From positions 2,362,458 to 2,426,457 of the forward strand of contig NC_015152.1 in assembly GCF_000190435.1 (NCBI RefSeq): a DNA stretch of 64,000 bases, in the 5' to 3' direction. The translations under genes were made by a program, and so were the position numbers. Of the stretch, positions 34,612 through 43,783 are shown one piece after another; position 1 is the stretch's first letter, and each line of letters begins with the position of its first letter. Source of the stretch: Sphaerochaeta globosa str. Buddy. GTDB lineage: Bacteria; Spirochaetota; Spirochaetia; Sphaerochaetales; Sphaerochaetaceae. The notes beneath the pieces were generated by a model that was given only the letters and a program-made list of their open reading frames with translations, searched no databases and had not been told where the DNA came from.

Positions 34612-36690
34612 ATGATTACCATCATTCAGTTATTTGCGATTGCAATTTCAGTTCTTGCATTCGGTATGGCCCTCTGGTTGTATACCTGGGTCAAAGCACA
34701 GCCAGCAGGCAACAGTAAGGTAGAAAGTATCGGACAGTATATTCAACGAGGGGCCAATACCTTTTTGAAGAAAGAGTATGCAATCCTCGCCCGTTTTGCC
34801 GGTATCGTTGCCATCTTGATTCTCTTGTTCATTCCCGCTCCGATTTGGAAGGGGTCAACCCAAAATATCGTAATGGCCGTTGCGTTTCTTGTAGGTGCGA
34901 CCTTCTCAGCCCTTGCCGGAAAGGTTGGCATCCAGGTAGCCACCATTGCCAACCGCAAGGCTGCTGCAGCATCACAGACCGGCATTAGGTATGCCTTCCT
35001 CGCAGGATTCAGGGGAGGAGCAGTCATGGGCATGGCAGTAGTCGGTACCAGTTTGCTGGGAGTAACTGCAGTATTCATGCTCACCTTTGATGCAACCGCC
35101 ATTCTTGGTTTCAGCTTTGGTGCAAGTTCTCTTGCCCTGTTTGCAAAGGCTGGTGGCGGTATTTTCACCAAGACAGCTGACATCAGCGCTGATTTGGTCG
35201 GGAAAATTGAACTGGGTATCCCCGAGGACGATCCTCGAAACCCTGCTGTTATTGCAGATAATGTTGGGGACAATGTAGGAGATGTGGCAGGTATGGGAGC
35301 AGACCTGTTCGATTCAAACGTTGCGAGCCTAGCTGCTGCTTTAGTCATTGGCCTCTCCCTCGACAGCAGCTTCTCAGCTAAGAATGTCACTACGGTATTC
35401 TGCTTTGCATCTCTTGGCCTTCTGTCCTCCATCATCGGAGTCGGGACAGCAAAAATGGGTAAGTCGGATAATCCCAACCATGCTCTGAACAGCAGTACCT
35501 ATGTAACTACCGCCTTATATGCCATCCTTACCGCTGTAGCAACCCAAGTGCTTGGATTCTCTTGGCGAATTTGGGCGGCTGCCGCCATCGGTCTGGGTGT
35601 TGGAACCATAATCGGTATTGTCAGCGATTACTTTACCAACGATGAAAAGAAACCGGTCCATTTCGTTGCCAAGGCTTCTGAATCTGGTCCGGCTTTTACG
35701 ATTCTTAGCGGTGTTTCTTATGGGTTTTTGAGTGTACTTCCTGCCATGGTGGGAATTGCGGTGGCAGCATTGGCAGCCTACCTCGTCTGTGACCCGCTCG
35801 GACCCGGTTACGCCATGTTTGGAATCTCAATGTCTGCAGTCGGTATGCTCTCCATCGTCGGTATGATCATCTCCAACGACGCCTATGGCCCCATCGTTGA
35901 CAATGCCAGGGGTTTGGTGGAGATGGCGTTGTTGGGCGATAAGGCGCTTGGGATAACGGATTCTTTGGACAGTGCAGGAAATACCGTGAAGGCGGTAACG
36001 AAAGGCTTTGCCATTGCAGCAGCGGGATTGACAGTCATTGCCTTGCTTGGAGCTTTCATGACAGAAGTCAATGCAACGGCAAACGCCCTGGGCATGGGTA
36101 TGCAATTCCTCACAGGCTTTGATATCATGAATCCCGTTGTATTCTTCGGCCTGCTGGTCGGAACTGCCATTCCTGCAGTATTCTCAGCCATGTTGATATT
36201 GGGAGTCGATCGGAACGCACAGCGCATGATTGCTGAGATTCATCGTCAGTTCAAGACTATCAAAGGTTTGAAGGAGGGAGTGGAAGGTGTAGTCCCCGAG
36301 TATGATCGATGCATCGATATTGCAGCTGTCGGGGCACTTAAGGAATTGATCCCTGCAGGCTTTATGGCCATAATTTCTACGTTACTAGTTGGCTTCATTG
36401 GAGGAGTGCAAGCTATTGGGGGGTTTTTGACAGGAAACATTGTCAGCGGACTACTGCTGGCCCTTTTCATGTCAAACTCCGGTGGATTGTGGGACAACAC
36501 CAAGAAATATATTGAATCAGGCAAGCTGGGGGGCCGTGGTTCAGATGCTCATAAAGCGGCCGTCGTTGGTGATACGGTAGGTGATCCCTTCAAGGATACA
36601 GCGGGGCCCTCGATCAATACCCAAATTACCGTTGTTTCACTTATTTCCTCCTTGATGTCCACCGTATTCCTCACCACATCCTTGTTCTAA
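34612..36690 (+). CDS. hppA: Membrane-bound proton-translocating pyrophosphatase
   Basis: Integral membrane pump that couples pyrophosphate hydrolysis to ion export, 692 aa with about 16 membrane segments. The catalytic core has DDPRNPAVIADNVGDNVGD, and the C-terminal GDTVGDPFKDTAGPS completes the Mg-PPi site. The diagnostic GNTVKAVTKGFAI has Lys where potassium-dependent enzymes have Ala, which predicts the K+-independent, proton-pumping subgroup. I start at 34612, with AAGGTAGG upstream; the frame opens earlier without support. A terminator follows. Confidence 0.96.
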   Translation: MITIIQLFAIAISVLAFGMALWLYTWVKAQPAGNSKVESIGQYIQRGANTFLKKEYAILARFAGIVAILILLFIPAPIWKGSTQNIVMAVAFLVGATFSALAGKVGIQVATIANRKAAAASQTGIRYAFLAGFRGGAVMGMAVVGTSLLGVTAVFMLTFDATAILGFSFGASSLALFAKAGGGIFTKTADISADLVGKIELGIPEDDPRNPAVIADNVGDNVGDVAGMGADLFDSNVASLAAALVIGLSLDSSFSAKNVTTVFCFASLGLLSSIIGVGTAKMGKSDNPNHALNSSTYVTTALYAILTAVATQVLGFSWRIWAAAAIGLGVGTIIGIVSDYFTNDEKKPVHFVAKASESGPAFTILSGVSYGFLSVLPAMVGIAVAALAAYLVCDPLGPGYAMFGISMSAVGMLSIVGMIISNDAYGPIVDNARGLVEMALLGDKALGITDSLDSAGNTVKAVTKGFAIAAAGLTVIALLGAFMTEVNATANALGMGMQFLTGFDIMNPVVFFGLLVGTAIPAVFSAMLILGVDRNAQRMIAEIHRQFKTIKGLKEGVEGVVPEYDRCIDIAAVGALKELIPAGFMAIISTLLVGFIGGVQAIGGFLTGNIVSGLLLALFMSNSGGLWDNTKKYIESGKLGGRGSDAHKAAVVGDTVGDPFKDTAGPSINTQITVVSLISSLMSTVFLTTSLF

Positions 36691-36705
36691 ATAACCGATT
36701 CTCTG

Positions 36706-36738
36706 GAGCAGCCTTATCATCGAGGCTGCTCTCGTTTT
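36706..36738 (+). terminator. hppA terminator
   Basis: A 9-bp stem (GAGCAGCCT / AGGCTGCTC) with an 8-base loop is followed by TCGTTTT. Confidence 0.8.
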
Positions 36739-36794
36739 AACTGGACTGAACGCTCTCTGTTCGGTATAGTTTTACAGGAGCAGGAGGAACAAGC

Positions 36795-37820
36795 ATGCAG
36801 GTATTTGACCTTCGAAGTGATACGATTACCAAACCCACCCTTGACATGAGAAAAGCCATGGCAGCAGCTGAGGTAGGAGACGACGTCTATCGGGAAGACC
36901 CAACGACAACCAAGCTTGAGAAGCTGGCGGCAGAGCTTACCGGAAAAGAGCGGGCCCTCTTTGTTTCCTCGGGGTGCATGGGTAATCTTATCAGCTTGTA
37001 CATCCAGGCTGGACGGGGCAAGGAAGTACTGTGTGCAAGCAACAGCCACATCATCCAGCACGAGATAGGTTCCATTGCAGCCATAGCCGGCTCACTTCAT
37101 ATTACCATCAATGCACCTCGAGGGGTGCTGAATGCAACCGACTTCAAATCCTTGGTGAAACAAGGCTCTTACGATATGGCCACCACAGCCCTCATCGAGG
37201 TAGAAAACACCATCGGAGGATATTGCTATCCACTGGAAAACCTCGAAATGATTCACGACTTTGCCTCTACCCACAATCTGAAAGTCCACATGGATGGCGC
37301 TCGGATTTTCAATGCCCAGACTGCCACCGGCATCCCGGTAAAGACCTATGCCAAGTATGCCGACTCTATCACGTTCTGCCTCTCCAAAGGCCTTGGCTGC
37401 CCGGTGGGAAGCATGCTCTGTGGTGACAAGGACTTTATTTCCCAAGCGCTTACCGTACGCAAGCTGCTCGGAGGCGGAATGCGCCAAACCGGCATACTCG
37501 CTGCTGCAGGGCTGTATGCACTTGAGCATCATGTCGATCGCCTGAAGGACGACCATGCTCATGCAAAGGCAATCGCCGATACCCTTGCAAAAACCGGCTG
37601 GGCTGATGTGGATATGCCGGGAGTACAGACCAACATCCTGTTCTTCACTGTCCACTCCCTGACCGCCCAAGAGGTGGTAAAACAACTCGCACGCATCGGT
37701 ATTTTGGCCAATACCGAAGGTGATACGGTACGCTTGGTAACCAACCTCGATATCAGCGATGACGATACCCAAAGTATTTGTTCTTTGCTCGCTTCATTCG
37801 AGCTCGAGGGCCTTGCATGA
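36795..37820 (+). CDS. ltaE: Low-specificity L-threonine aldolase
   Basis: PLP enzyme that cleaves threonine to glycine and acetaldehyde, 341 aa, fold type I. N-terminal DLRSDTITKPT and the PLP lysine at Lys198 (FCLSKGLGCPVGSML) are diagnostic; HMDGARIFNA holds the cofactor Asp. AGGAGGAAC precedes the ATG. First of three genes joined by overlapping stop and start codons. Confidence 0.94.
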   Translation: MQVFDLRSDTITKPTLDMRKAMAAAEVGDDVYREDPTTTKLEKLAAELTGKERALFVSSGCMGNLISLYIQAGRGKEVLCASNSHIIQHEIGSIAAIAGSLHITINAPRGVLNATDFKSLVKQGSYDMATTALIEVENTIGGYCYPLENLEMIHDFASTHNLKVHMDGARIFNAQTATGIPVKTYAKYADSITFCLSKGLGCPVGSMLCGDKDFISQALTVRKLLGGGMRQTGILAAAGLYALEHHVDRLKDDHAHAKAIADTLAKTGWADVDMPGVQTNILFFTVHSLTAQEVVKQLARIGILANTEGDTVRLVTNLDISDDDTQSICSLLASFELEGLA

Positions 37821-38602
37821 AAACAACACTCATCTGCTTTTCTGGAACGGGAAACAGCTACTATATTGCACAGCGCCTTTGCGCAGAACTTGGGGATTGT
37901 CAAGTTCTGATGATTCCGCACCTCATGCAGAACCAAGTGTTTGAGCTTACTGAGCAGGTGGGTTTCGTATTTCCCGTGTATAAGGGCTTTCCTCCCAACC
38001 TCGTAACGCACTTCATCCAAGAGGTCTTTGCCAAACAAGACCTTACACCGGTCAAGTATCTATTCCAAGTGGCTACCCGTTACTTGTTTCAGGCGTACAC
38101 ATTCCAAGCCATGGATGTAGTACTCAAGGAAGCTGGGGCCATCACCAGCTACGTCAACCACGTAGTCATGCCCGATGGGTATGTACCGTTGCTTACCGCC
38201 CCGGCACAAGAAAAAATTGATGATCTCTACACAAAGGCTGACCTGAAAATTGCCCAAATTGCGAAGGATATTGAAATGGAAACCCTCAGACTTCCCTTCC
38301 GCCCACCCTTCAGTCGCTTGGCGGTCAATCACTTCATGGTACCCATCCATCGCGCCTTCATGGATACAGCCCTCGATTTCGAAGTCACCGATGCTTGTAT
38401 CTCCTGTGGCCTGTGCTATCGCATGTGCCCCTCTTTCAATATTGAAATGGTTGATGGGAAGCCCGAATTTGACAGGGCTTGCACCGGCTGCCTTGGATGT
38501 TACCACCGCTGTCCTACCCAAGCCATTGTATTCAAACAAAAGGTGAAGAATGGAAGGTATCCCAATCCCCGTTCAACCTACACCATGGAGTATCGTAGGT
38601 AA
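37817..38602 (+). CDS. EFR1-family flavodoxin-ferredoxin fusion protein
   Basis: Electron carrier of 261 aa with an N-terminal flavodoxin-like domain (TLICFSGTGNSYYIAQRL, the FMN phosphate loop SGTGN) and a C-terminal bacterial ferredoxin domain with two 4Fe-4S motifs, CISCGLCYRMCP and CTGCLGCYHRCP. The ATG overlaps the ltaE stop (ATGA) and its own stop overlaps the next ATG (TAATG). It may feed electrons to or from an amino-acid catabolic step, though neither neighbour is a redox enzyme. Confidence 0.9.
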   Translation: MKTTLICFSGTGNSYYIAQRLCAELGDCQVLMIPHLMQNQVFELTEQVGFVFPVYKGFPPNLVTHFIQEVFAKQDLTPVKYLFQVATRYLFQAYTFQAMDVVLKEAGAITSYVNHVVMPDGYVPLLTAPAQEKIDDLYTKADLKIAQIAKDIEMETLRLPFRPPFSRLAVNHFMVPIHRAFMDTALDFEVTDACISCGLCYRMCPSFNIEMVDGKPEFDRACTGCLGCYHRCPTQAIVFKQKVKNGRYPNPRSTYTMEYRR

Positions 38603-39849
38603 TGCAATACAATTTTGACCGGTCAGTCGACCGTCGGGGCACCCTTTCCGTAAAATGGAACAGAGAGGCTATCAAGAGCTTGTGCGGAAACCCTGATGCT
38701 GAACCCTTCTGGGTTGCAGATATGGATTTTCCTGTAGCCACCGAGGTAGCCCAAAAGGCACGTAATCTCAGTGAACATGCCATTTTTGGCTATCCGTATG
38801 CGAATAATCAACGACAAGTCTTCTGCACGTGGGTAAAAGAGCGTCATCAGGTGGACATCCAGCCCAATCAGGTCGCGATCAGCCAAGGGGTGCTCAGCAG
38901 CATTGCAATCCTGGTGGAACTGCTGACCAACGAGCAGGACGGCATCATTGTCCCCCTTCCCGCCTACCAACCGTTTGTAAGGATAGTGAACAACCTCAAG
39001 CGCAAGTTGCTCAGTTGGCCTTTGCGTTACGATCAGGATACCCATACATTCAGCCTTGACTGGAATCGCTACGAAGAACTGTGTGAGCAGGCTAAAATCT
39101 TGATTTTCTGTTCACCACAAAACCCCTCAGGCTTGGTTTTTTCCGAAGATGATCTTGTACGCCTTTGCGAGATTGCAAAACGGCACAACATCGTCATCAT
39201 CTGCGATGAGATTCATGCCGATCTCTGCTACAAACCACACGTCATGCTGCTGGAGCCGGCAAAAAAGGTGGGCTGTGAAGCAGTGGTATGCATGGCTCCC
39301 TCCAAGACGTTCAATATTGCAGGAGAGCATTACTCGGTTACCTTGTTCAATAATCAGGAATTGAAGCAGCGATTCATTACCCGACTTGAGCAACTTTTCA
39401 TTACAGAGACTTCACTGGTTGCAACCACCCTTGCCGTGAGTTCCTATCAGAGTGGAGCAAAGTGGCTGAGCGAGCTTCTTGTGTATCTGCAGAAGAATGC
39501 AGAGCTCATGGAGAAAACCCTGCAACGTGAGGTCCCTTCCATTGTCTTCATCAAGCCGCAGGCTTCTTTTATAGGGTTGCTTGACTGCAGCGCCATTTTG
39601 GATTTGGTTGAACGTGATGCACAGGCCCACCCTGAACTCTACGATAGCTCGGTCAGCCCCCAGGGAGGCCTGCTCTCCCGGTTCTTTGGTCAGCGTGCCT
39701 CGCTCGTATGCAATGATGGGACTTGGTTCGGCGGAAATGAGTACCGCCAGTTTGTGCGGTTCAATTATGGAACACAACGTTCAAATATTGAACGTGCACT
39801 GAAGCGAATCAAAGAGGCTGTCGATTTCCTGCAAGCGACCTATCGCTGA
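38602..39849 (+). CDS. PatB/MalY-type cystathionine beta-lyase
   Basis: PLP-dependent C-S lyase or aminotransferase, 415 aa, fold type I. The PLP lysine is in APSKTFNIAGEHYS, the Asp in VIICDEIHADL and the N-terminal WVADMDFPVA is the MalY/PatB signature. It would release pyruvate, ammonia and a thiol from cystathionine or cysteine. Third gene of the coupled trio. Its last 10 bases overlap the end of the convergent SGNH gene. Confidence 0.92.
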   Translation: MQYNFDRSVDRRGTLSVKWNREAIKSLCGNPDAEPFWVADMDFPVATEVAQKARNLSEHAIFGYPYANNQRQVFCTWVKERHQVDIQPNQVAISQGVLSSIAILVELLTNEQDGIIVPLPAYQPFVRIVNNLKRKLLSWPLRYDQDTHTFSLDWNRYEELCEQAKILIFCSPQNPSGLVFSEDDLVRLCEIAKRHNIVIICDEIHADLCYKPHVMLLEPAKKVGCEAVVCMAPSKTFNIAGEHYSVTLFNNQELKQRFITRLEQLFITETSLVATTLAVSSYQSGAKWLSELLVYLQKNAELMEKTLQREVPSIVFIKPQASFIGLLDCSAILDLVERDAQAHPELYDSSVSPQGGLLSRFFGQRASLVCNDGTWFGGNEYRQFVRFNYGTQRSNIERALKRIKEAVDFLQATYR

Positions 39850-40832
39850 AAGGGAATCAGGGGAGCAAGGGTCTTGGCCAGAAAGGCAATGCCCTTCTGG
39901 TCGGGATGCAGGAACTGATCATCGTACGCATCCCTCAGTGAGAGGGAGAGCCCATCGGCTACCTCAACTGCAGGAAAACACTTCGTTGCCTGAACCAAAG
40001 CCTGCGTAAGCTGGCCGAAAGTTCCCATAGGCTTATTCTGCAGGATATCAGTGCGATAGAGCGGAGTGAGCAACAAGACCGGCACCTTTGGATAGAACTT
40101 GCGAACTCGACCCAAGAGAGCAAACATCTCACCTCTGATTTCGGCCAATGTTTCCCGTATCGTCCAGTCATTGGTCCCCAGACTAATCAGAATGGAAGAG
40201 ACCGGGGATGCCATTTCAAGCTTTTGTACAAACTTAGCGTTTATCATAGCACCAGCAAGCCCTTGGTTTAGTACCTGCACCCCAAGCAAAGAGCCGAGCC
40301 GGCCCCCCAGATTCTGGGAAGGATGATGGATGCCCACACCCTGGACAATTGAGTCACCAAGCAATACAAGCGTTCTTGCAGGTTTTGCAACAGGCTCGAC
40401 ATTTCCTTCAATCCTTATACCTACCTGATGGTGCAACGGCAGATGTACCGCTACATCGTGGCCTGCTTCGAAGGTAATCCGACCGCTGGCTAGAGGCCGA
40501 TGAGACAGCACACCATCGACGCTTACATCCAAAGTCTCAGAAAGATCCAAAGGCCTGCCATACAACGAGGCAAAATCCAGCGCTTGTTCACCAGCTTTCA
40601 CCAACAAAGATGGGTTATATCGCCTGATTTCCAGTACAGCCTCACTTTTGGTGACGAAACGCAAACAAACCGAAGCGCTGGTCTTGGCCATGGCCCGATA
40701 CAGCGGATGGGAGGTAAAGGGCTCATTGTCGGAGTCGTTGAACCTCAACAGCTGTACATACCCTTCGTCCAGCATGCGGTATGAGAGGGCATTATGTGCG
40801 AGATCAAAGATCAAGGAGGGTTCGTTTTCCAT
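39840..40832 (-). CDS. SGNH/GDSL-type hydrolase
   Basis: Esterase-fold protein of 330 aa. Block I is LLGDSIVQGVG, block III has SLGTNDW and block V is HPDQKG, giving the Ser-Asp-His triad. The first 150 residues are a beta-rich domain that may bind carbohydrate, as in two-domain acetylxylan esterases. No signal peptide is seen, so it should act in the cytoplasm. It starts 29 bases inside the end of the transaldolase-like gene (AGAGG upstream). In a carbohydrate unit this suggests sugar deacetylation. Confidence 0.82.
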   Translation of the reverse strand: MENEPSLIFDLAHNALSYRMLDEGYVQLLRFNDSDNEPFTSHPLYRAMAKTSASVCLRFVTKSEAVLEIRRYNPSLLVKAGEQALDFASLYGRPLDLSETLDVSVDGVLSHRPLASGRITFEAGHDVAVHLPLHHQVGIRIEGNVEPVAKPARTLVLLGDSIVQGVGIHHPSQNLGGRLGSLLGVQVLNQGLAGAMINAKFVQKLEMASPVSSILISLGTNDWTIRETLAEIRGEMFALLGRVRKFYPKVPVLLLTPLYRTDILQNKPMGTFGQLTQALVQATKCFPAVEVADGLSLSLRDAYDDQFLHPDQKGIAFLAKTLAPLIPFQR

Positions 40833-41481
40833 ATACCTCTTCCCAGTTCGTAGAGAAATCATGAACAGCCTTGGTAATTGAAGGCATACTCAAGCCCGTA
40901 GAGAGCAACGAGTACGGGACAGTGCAGCAACTGGCTCCGTTTGCATAGGCTGTAGTGATCTCGCTGATGTTCTTGAAGCTGGCCGCCAAAACCTGGCAAC
41001 TGGTACTGTTGGCCCAGAGCAAGGAGCTCAGCTCCTTGATCACCTTTGCAGCATCGATGTCGATATTCAGCATCCGGTTGTAATAGACAGCAAGGTACCG
41101 TGCACCACTGAGCATGGCAAGAATTCCTTGCAGCGTGGTGTATATGGCCGTGGCAGTCACATTGACACCTTTTGCAGAGAGAATGCGGATGGCTTGAAGC
41201 CCTTGTTCGGTAACCGGAATCTTAATATAGGTGGACGGTCCAAGCAGGGATAGTACTTTCTCTGCTTCAGCAAGTATTGATGCATACTCCGTGCTGACAA
41301 CCTGTACATGCAGGCTTCGGTTCTCACCGATGAGCTCCCGGATTTTCTGCATATGAGGGAAAAAATCAACGCCGCCTTCGGCCTTGATGATTGTTGGATT
41401 GGTAGTTACCCCGCTGATGGGATAGGTCGCAAGGCCTCTCTCGATCTGAGCAAGGTTTGCAGTATCAAGCATAAGTTCCAT
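40804..41481 (-). CDS. Transaldolase/fructose-6-phosphate aldolase-like protein
   Basis: Class I aldolase of 225 aa, the short form of the transaldolase family. The N-terminal MELMLDTANL and GVTTNPTI are diagnostic, and the Schiff-base lysine is Lys87 in TYIKIPVT. The second signature reads GVNVTATAIYTTLQG. It lies 50 bases after a XylR/AraC-type regulator and overlaps the SGNH gene, so its substrate is probably a sugar phosphate from the compound the regulator senses. Confidence 0.88.
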   Translation of the reverse strand: MELMLDTANLAQIERGLATYPISGVTTNPTIIKAEGGVDFFPHMQKIRELIGENRSLHVQVVSTEYASILAEAEKVLSLLGPSTYIKIPVTEQGLQAIRILSAKGVNVTATAIYTTLQGILAMLSGARYLAVYYNRMLNIDIDAAKVIKELSSLLWANSTSCQVLAASFKNISEITTAYANGASCCTVPYSLLSTGLSMPSITKAVHDFSTNWEEVYGKRTLLDL

Positions 41482-41531
41482 GGCATACCTCTTGTTCCAT
41501 CATGCCACAGAAGCAAGGCTGGGGGGAAGTA

Positions 41532-42668
41532 TCAGAATCGTTGTTTCTTTGCTCTAAACTGATTCGGTGTCACATCGTATGCCCGTTTGAATAAGCTGTA
41601 GAACCGATGAACTGAGCCAAAACCACATTGTTCGCTGATTTGTGCAATGGTAGCATTCGAATGGGAAAGCAACAAACAGGACTGATCAAGCTTCTCGTCC
41701 GAGATTTCCTGCCATATTGTCCGCCCCCGATACTTGCGGAACCGCATCTCCAGCGCCCTCCTGCAAATTGAAGCCTCAAAAGCGACATCGCTGGCTGTAA
41801 GTCCTGATGTGGCACGAGTTTTGATCAGGCGCAGTGCATTGGCTACCTGCTCATCCTCACACAGTACCAGGCGGGTGCTCTCGCGCTCGGTAACCGGAGC
41901 GGGTGCGATACGCCTGATATGCAGCCCACTCTGCTTGGAACTGAGCATGGCATCGAGCATGGCTGAAGCTTCGTAGCCGATAGTCTTACAGTCGGGCTGG
42001 ATGCTGGAGATCGAAGGACTGGCCAGCTCACAGAGCAATGTCTCATTATCCACTCCCAGTACCATGACATGGGAGGGAATCTTAATAGACAGCCGCTGGC
42101 ATGCAAGCTCAACTTTCATGGCCGAAAGGTCATTGCAGCAAAACAGGCTGATCGGTTTCTCCAAATCAGACAGCCATGCATCAAGCTCCACAGAGGGTTC
42201 ATAGAGCTGTCGCCACCAAGCAAGCGGCCGAGAAAATGAAGCAATCTCAGAAGGATCTGCACTCAAGCTGCTGGCAAAACCGACAAAGCGCTCACGGGCC
42301 CAATGCACCTGGTCGACTCCGCACCAAGCAACGTTCTTACTGCCCAGCTTCTTCAGGTACGTACCGGCACTCACCCCGGTCTGGTAGTCATCGTTGCGCA
42401 CCTGGCTGAAAAGCTTGAGCGAGGAAGAACCTGCAATATCAACCACCGGAATTCCCAAGGAAGCACAGAAGAGGGCTTCCTGGTCATCCTCGATGCGTGC
42501 AATAAGGGCATCGCACTCCGAAAGGGCCTCCTGGTCGAGAGAGAAAAACCAAGGCCCCTGCCCTCTGACCTGCCAATCACCCTTGGTCCTGGCGTACTGT
42601 ACAACCCCGCCGGCCACAGCCATGTCATACCCGTCTTGAAATCGCAGCTTCAACCCTATTTGTTTCAT
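41532..42668 (-). CDS. XylR/AraC-type sugar-responsive regulator
   Basis: 378 aa. The first 270 residues have the fold of periplasmic sugar-binding and LacI ligand domains (GSSSLKLFSQVRNDDYQTGV, GVDNETLLCELASPSISSI). The C terminus is an AraC double helix-turn-helix (ISEQCGFGSVHRFYSLFKRA). This layout is that of E. coli XylR, usually an activator. Divergent from the aldo-keto reductase gene across a 104-base gap, and upstream of the transaldolase and SGNH genes, so it may control both directions. Confidence 0.88.
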   Translation of the reverse strand: MKQIGLKLRFQDGYDMAVAGGVVQYARTKGDWQVRGQGPWFFSLDQEALSECDALIARIEDDQEALFCASLGIPVVDIAGSSSLKLFSQVRNDDYQTGVSAGTYLKKLGSKNVAWCGVDQVHWARERFVGFASSLSADPSEIASFSRPLAWWRQLYEPSVELDAWLSDLEKPISLFCCNDLSAMKVELACQRLSIKIPSHVMVLGVDNETLLCELASPSISSIQPDCKTIGYEASAMLDAMLSSKQSGLHIRRIAPAPVTERESTRLVLCEDEQVANALRLIKTRATSGLTASDVAFEASICRRALEMRFRKYRGRTIWQEISDEKLDQSCLLLSHSNATIAQISEQCGFGSVHRFYSLFKRAYDVTPNQFRAKKQRF

Positions 42669-42690
42669 TACTGGCTAGTGTAGCATATAA

Positions 42691-42714
42691 TTCGCAAAAC
42701 GATAGAAAGTTTTC
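42691..42714. promoter_or_regulatory. Possible operator between divergent regulator and AKR genes
   Basis: AAAAC and GTTTT arms inside TTCGCAAAAC-N8-GTTTTCGC lie midway between the divergent starts. Symmetry is imperfect; the call rests mainly on position. Confidence 0.3.
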
Positions 42715-42772
42715 GCATATCAAGCATTGCAAACCCGCTAAAACACCCTATGCTAGTGATGAGGAGAAACGC

Positions 42773-43783
42773 ATGAGCCACACAACCATTACCATCCCCG
42801 GTACGAAAGCAGAAATGCCGGTCATCGGAGTCGGAACCTTCGGAAGCGACCATGTCAGTGCATCCGAGATGGCCCAGGCCGTCAAGCTTGCCTTGGATAT
42901 CGGATACCGCAACATCGACTGTGCCAGCGTCTACGCCAATGAGAAAGAAATAGGCGAAGTACTGCACGCAAGTACCATATCCCGCAAAGAGCTCTGGATC
43001 ACCAGCAAGGTCTGGAACGACATGCACGGCAGAAAGAATGTCATTACATCAGCAAAGCAAAGTCTTTCTAACTTACGCCTCGAGTATCTCGACCTGTACC
43101 TGGTCCATTGGCCGTTTCCCAACTACCATCCTCCCAAATGTGATGTATCAAGCCGCAGTCCTGATGCAAGGCCCTATATCCACGAAGAGTTTATGGAAAC
43201 GTGGCAGGCCATGGAAGAGTTGGTCAAAGAGGGACTGGTTCGACATATCGGAACCAGCAATGTGACCATACCCAAACTCGAACTGCTGCTCGCTTCCTGC
43301 AGCATCAGGCCATCGGTCAATGAGATGGAGCTACACCCCTGCTTCGGGCAGAGGGAGTTCCGTTCCTATCTCGCACAACAGAACATTATCCCCATCGGCT
43401 ATAGTCCGCTTGGTTCTCCCAATAGACCCGAGCGTGACACAACAGCAGAGGATGTGGTGGATATGGAGAATCCAATCGTTGTTGAGCTGGCAAAAAAACA
43501 CAACTGCCACCCTGCCGCCATTTGTCTAAAATGGGCACGGGGCAACGGTATCGTCCCCATTCCCCAGTCTACCAAGGAGAGGAACCTGAGAAGCAATCTC
43601 CAAAGTGTTCTTACAGAACCTTTGACGGCTGAGGAGCTTGCCCTGCTCGATGGTGCTGAGTGCAACAACCGCCTGATCAAAGGACAAGTATTTCTATGGA
43701 ACGAGGCTGATTCATGGCATGACCTATGGGATGAGGATGGAACAATCCCCTGTCCAAAGAGCTATTGCAAAGGAGGAGTATGA
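42773..43783 (+). CDS. Aldo/keto reductase
   Basis: NADPH-dependent (beta/alpha)8 reductase of 336 aa. Catalytic residues are Asp in YRNIDCASVY, Tyr in that same motif, Lys in WITSKVWND and His in YLVHWPFPNY. The C-terminal VPIPQSTKERNLRSN is the NADP phosphate-binding loop. GAGGAGAAACGC precedes the ATG. It overlaps the next gene by one base. Likely reduces a sugar or aldehyde in the pathway controlled by the divergent XylR-type regulator. Confidence 0.93.
   Translation: MSHTTITIPGTKAEMPVIGVGTFGSDHVSASEMAQAVKLALDIGYRNIDCASVYANEKEIGEVLHASTISRKELWITSKVWNDMHGRKNVITSAKQSLSNLRLEYLDLYLVHWPFPNYHPPKCDVSSRSPDARPYIHEEFMETWQAMEELVKEGLVRHIGTSNVTIPKLELLLASCSIRPSVNEMELHPCFGQREFRSYLAQQNIIPIGYSPLGSPNRPERDTTAEDVVDMENPIVVELAKKHNCHPAAICLKWARGNGIVPIPQSTKERNLRSNLQSVLTEPLTAEELALLDGAECNNRLIKGQVFLWNEADSWHDLWDEDGTIPCPKSYCKGGV

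Noticed and set aside
39840-39849. Overlap of the convergent lyase and SGNH genes as an assembly error
   Set aside because: Both C termini look complete and overlaps of about 10 bases occur at other convergent pairs here (44843-44850).
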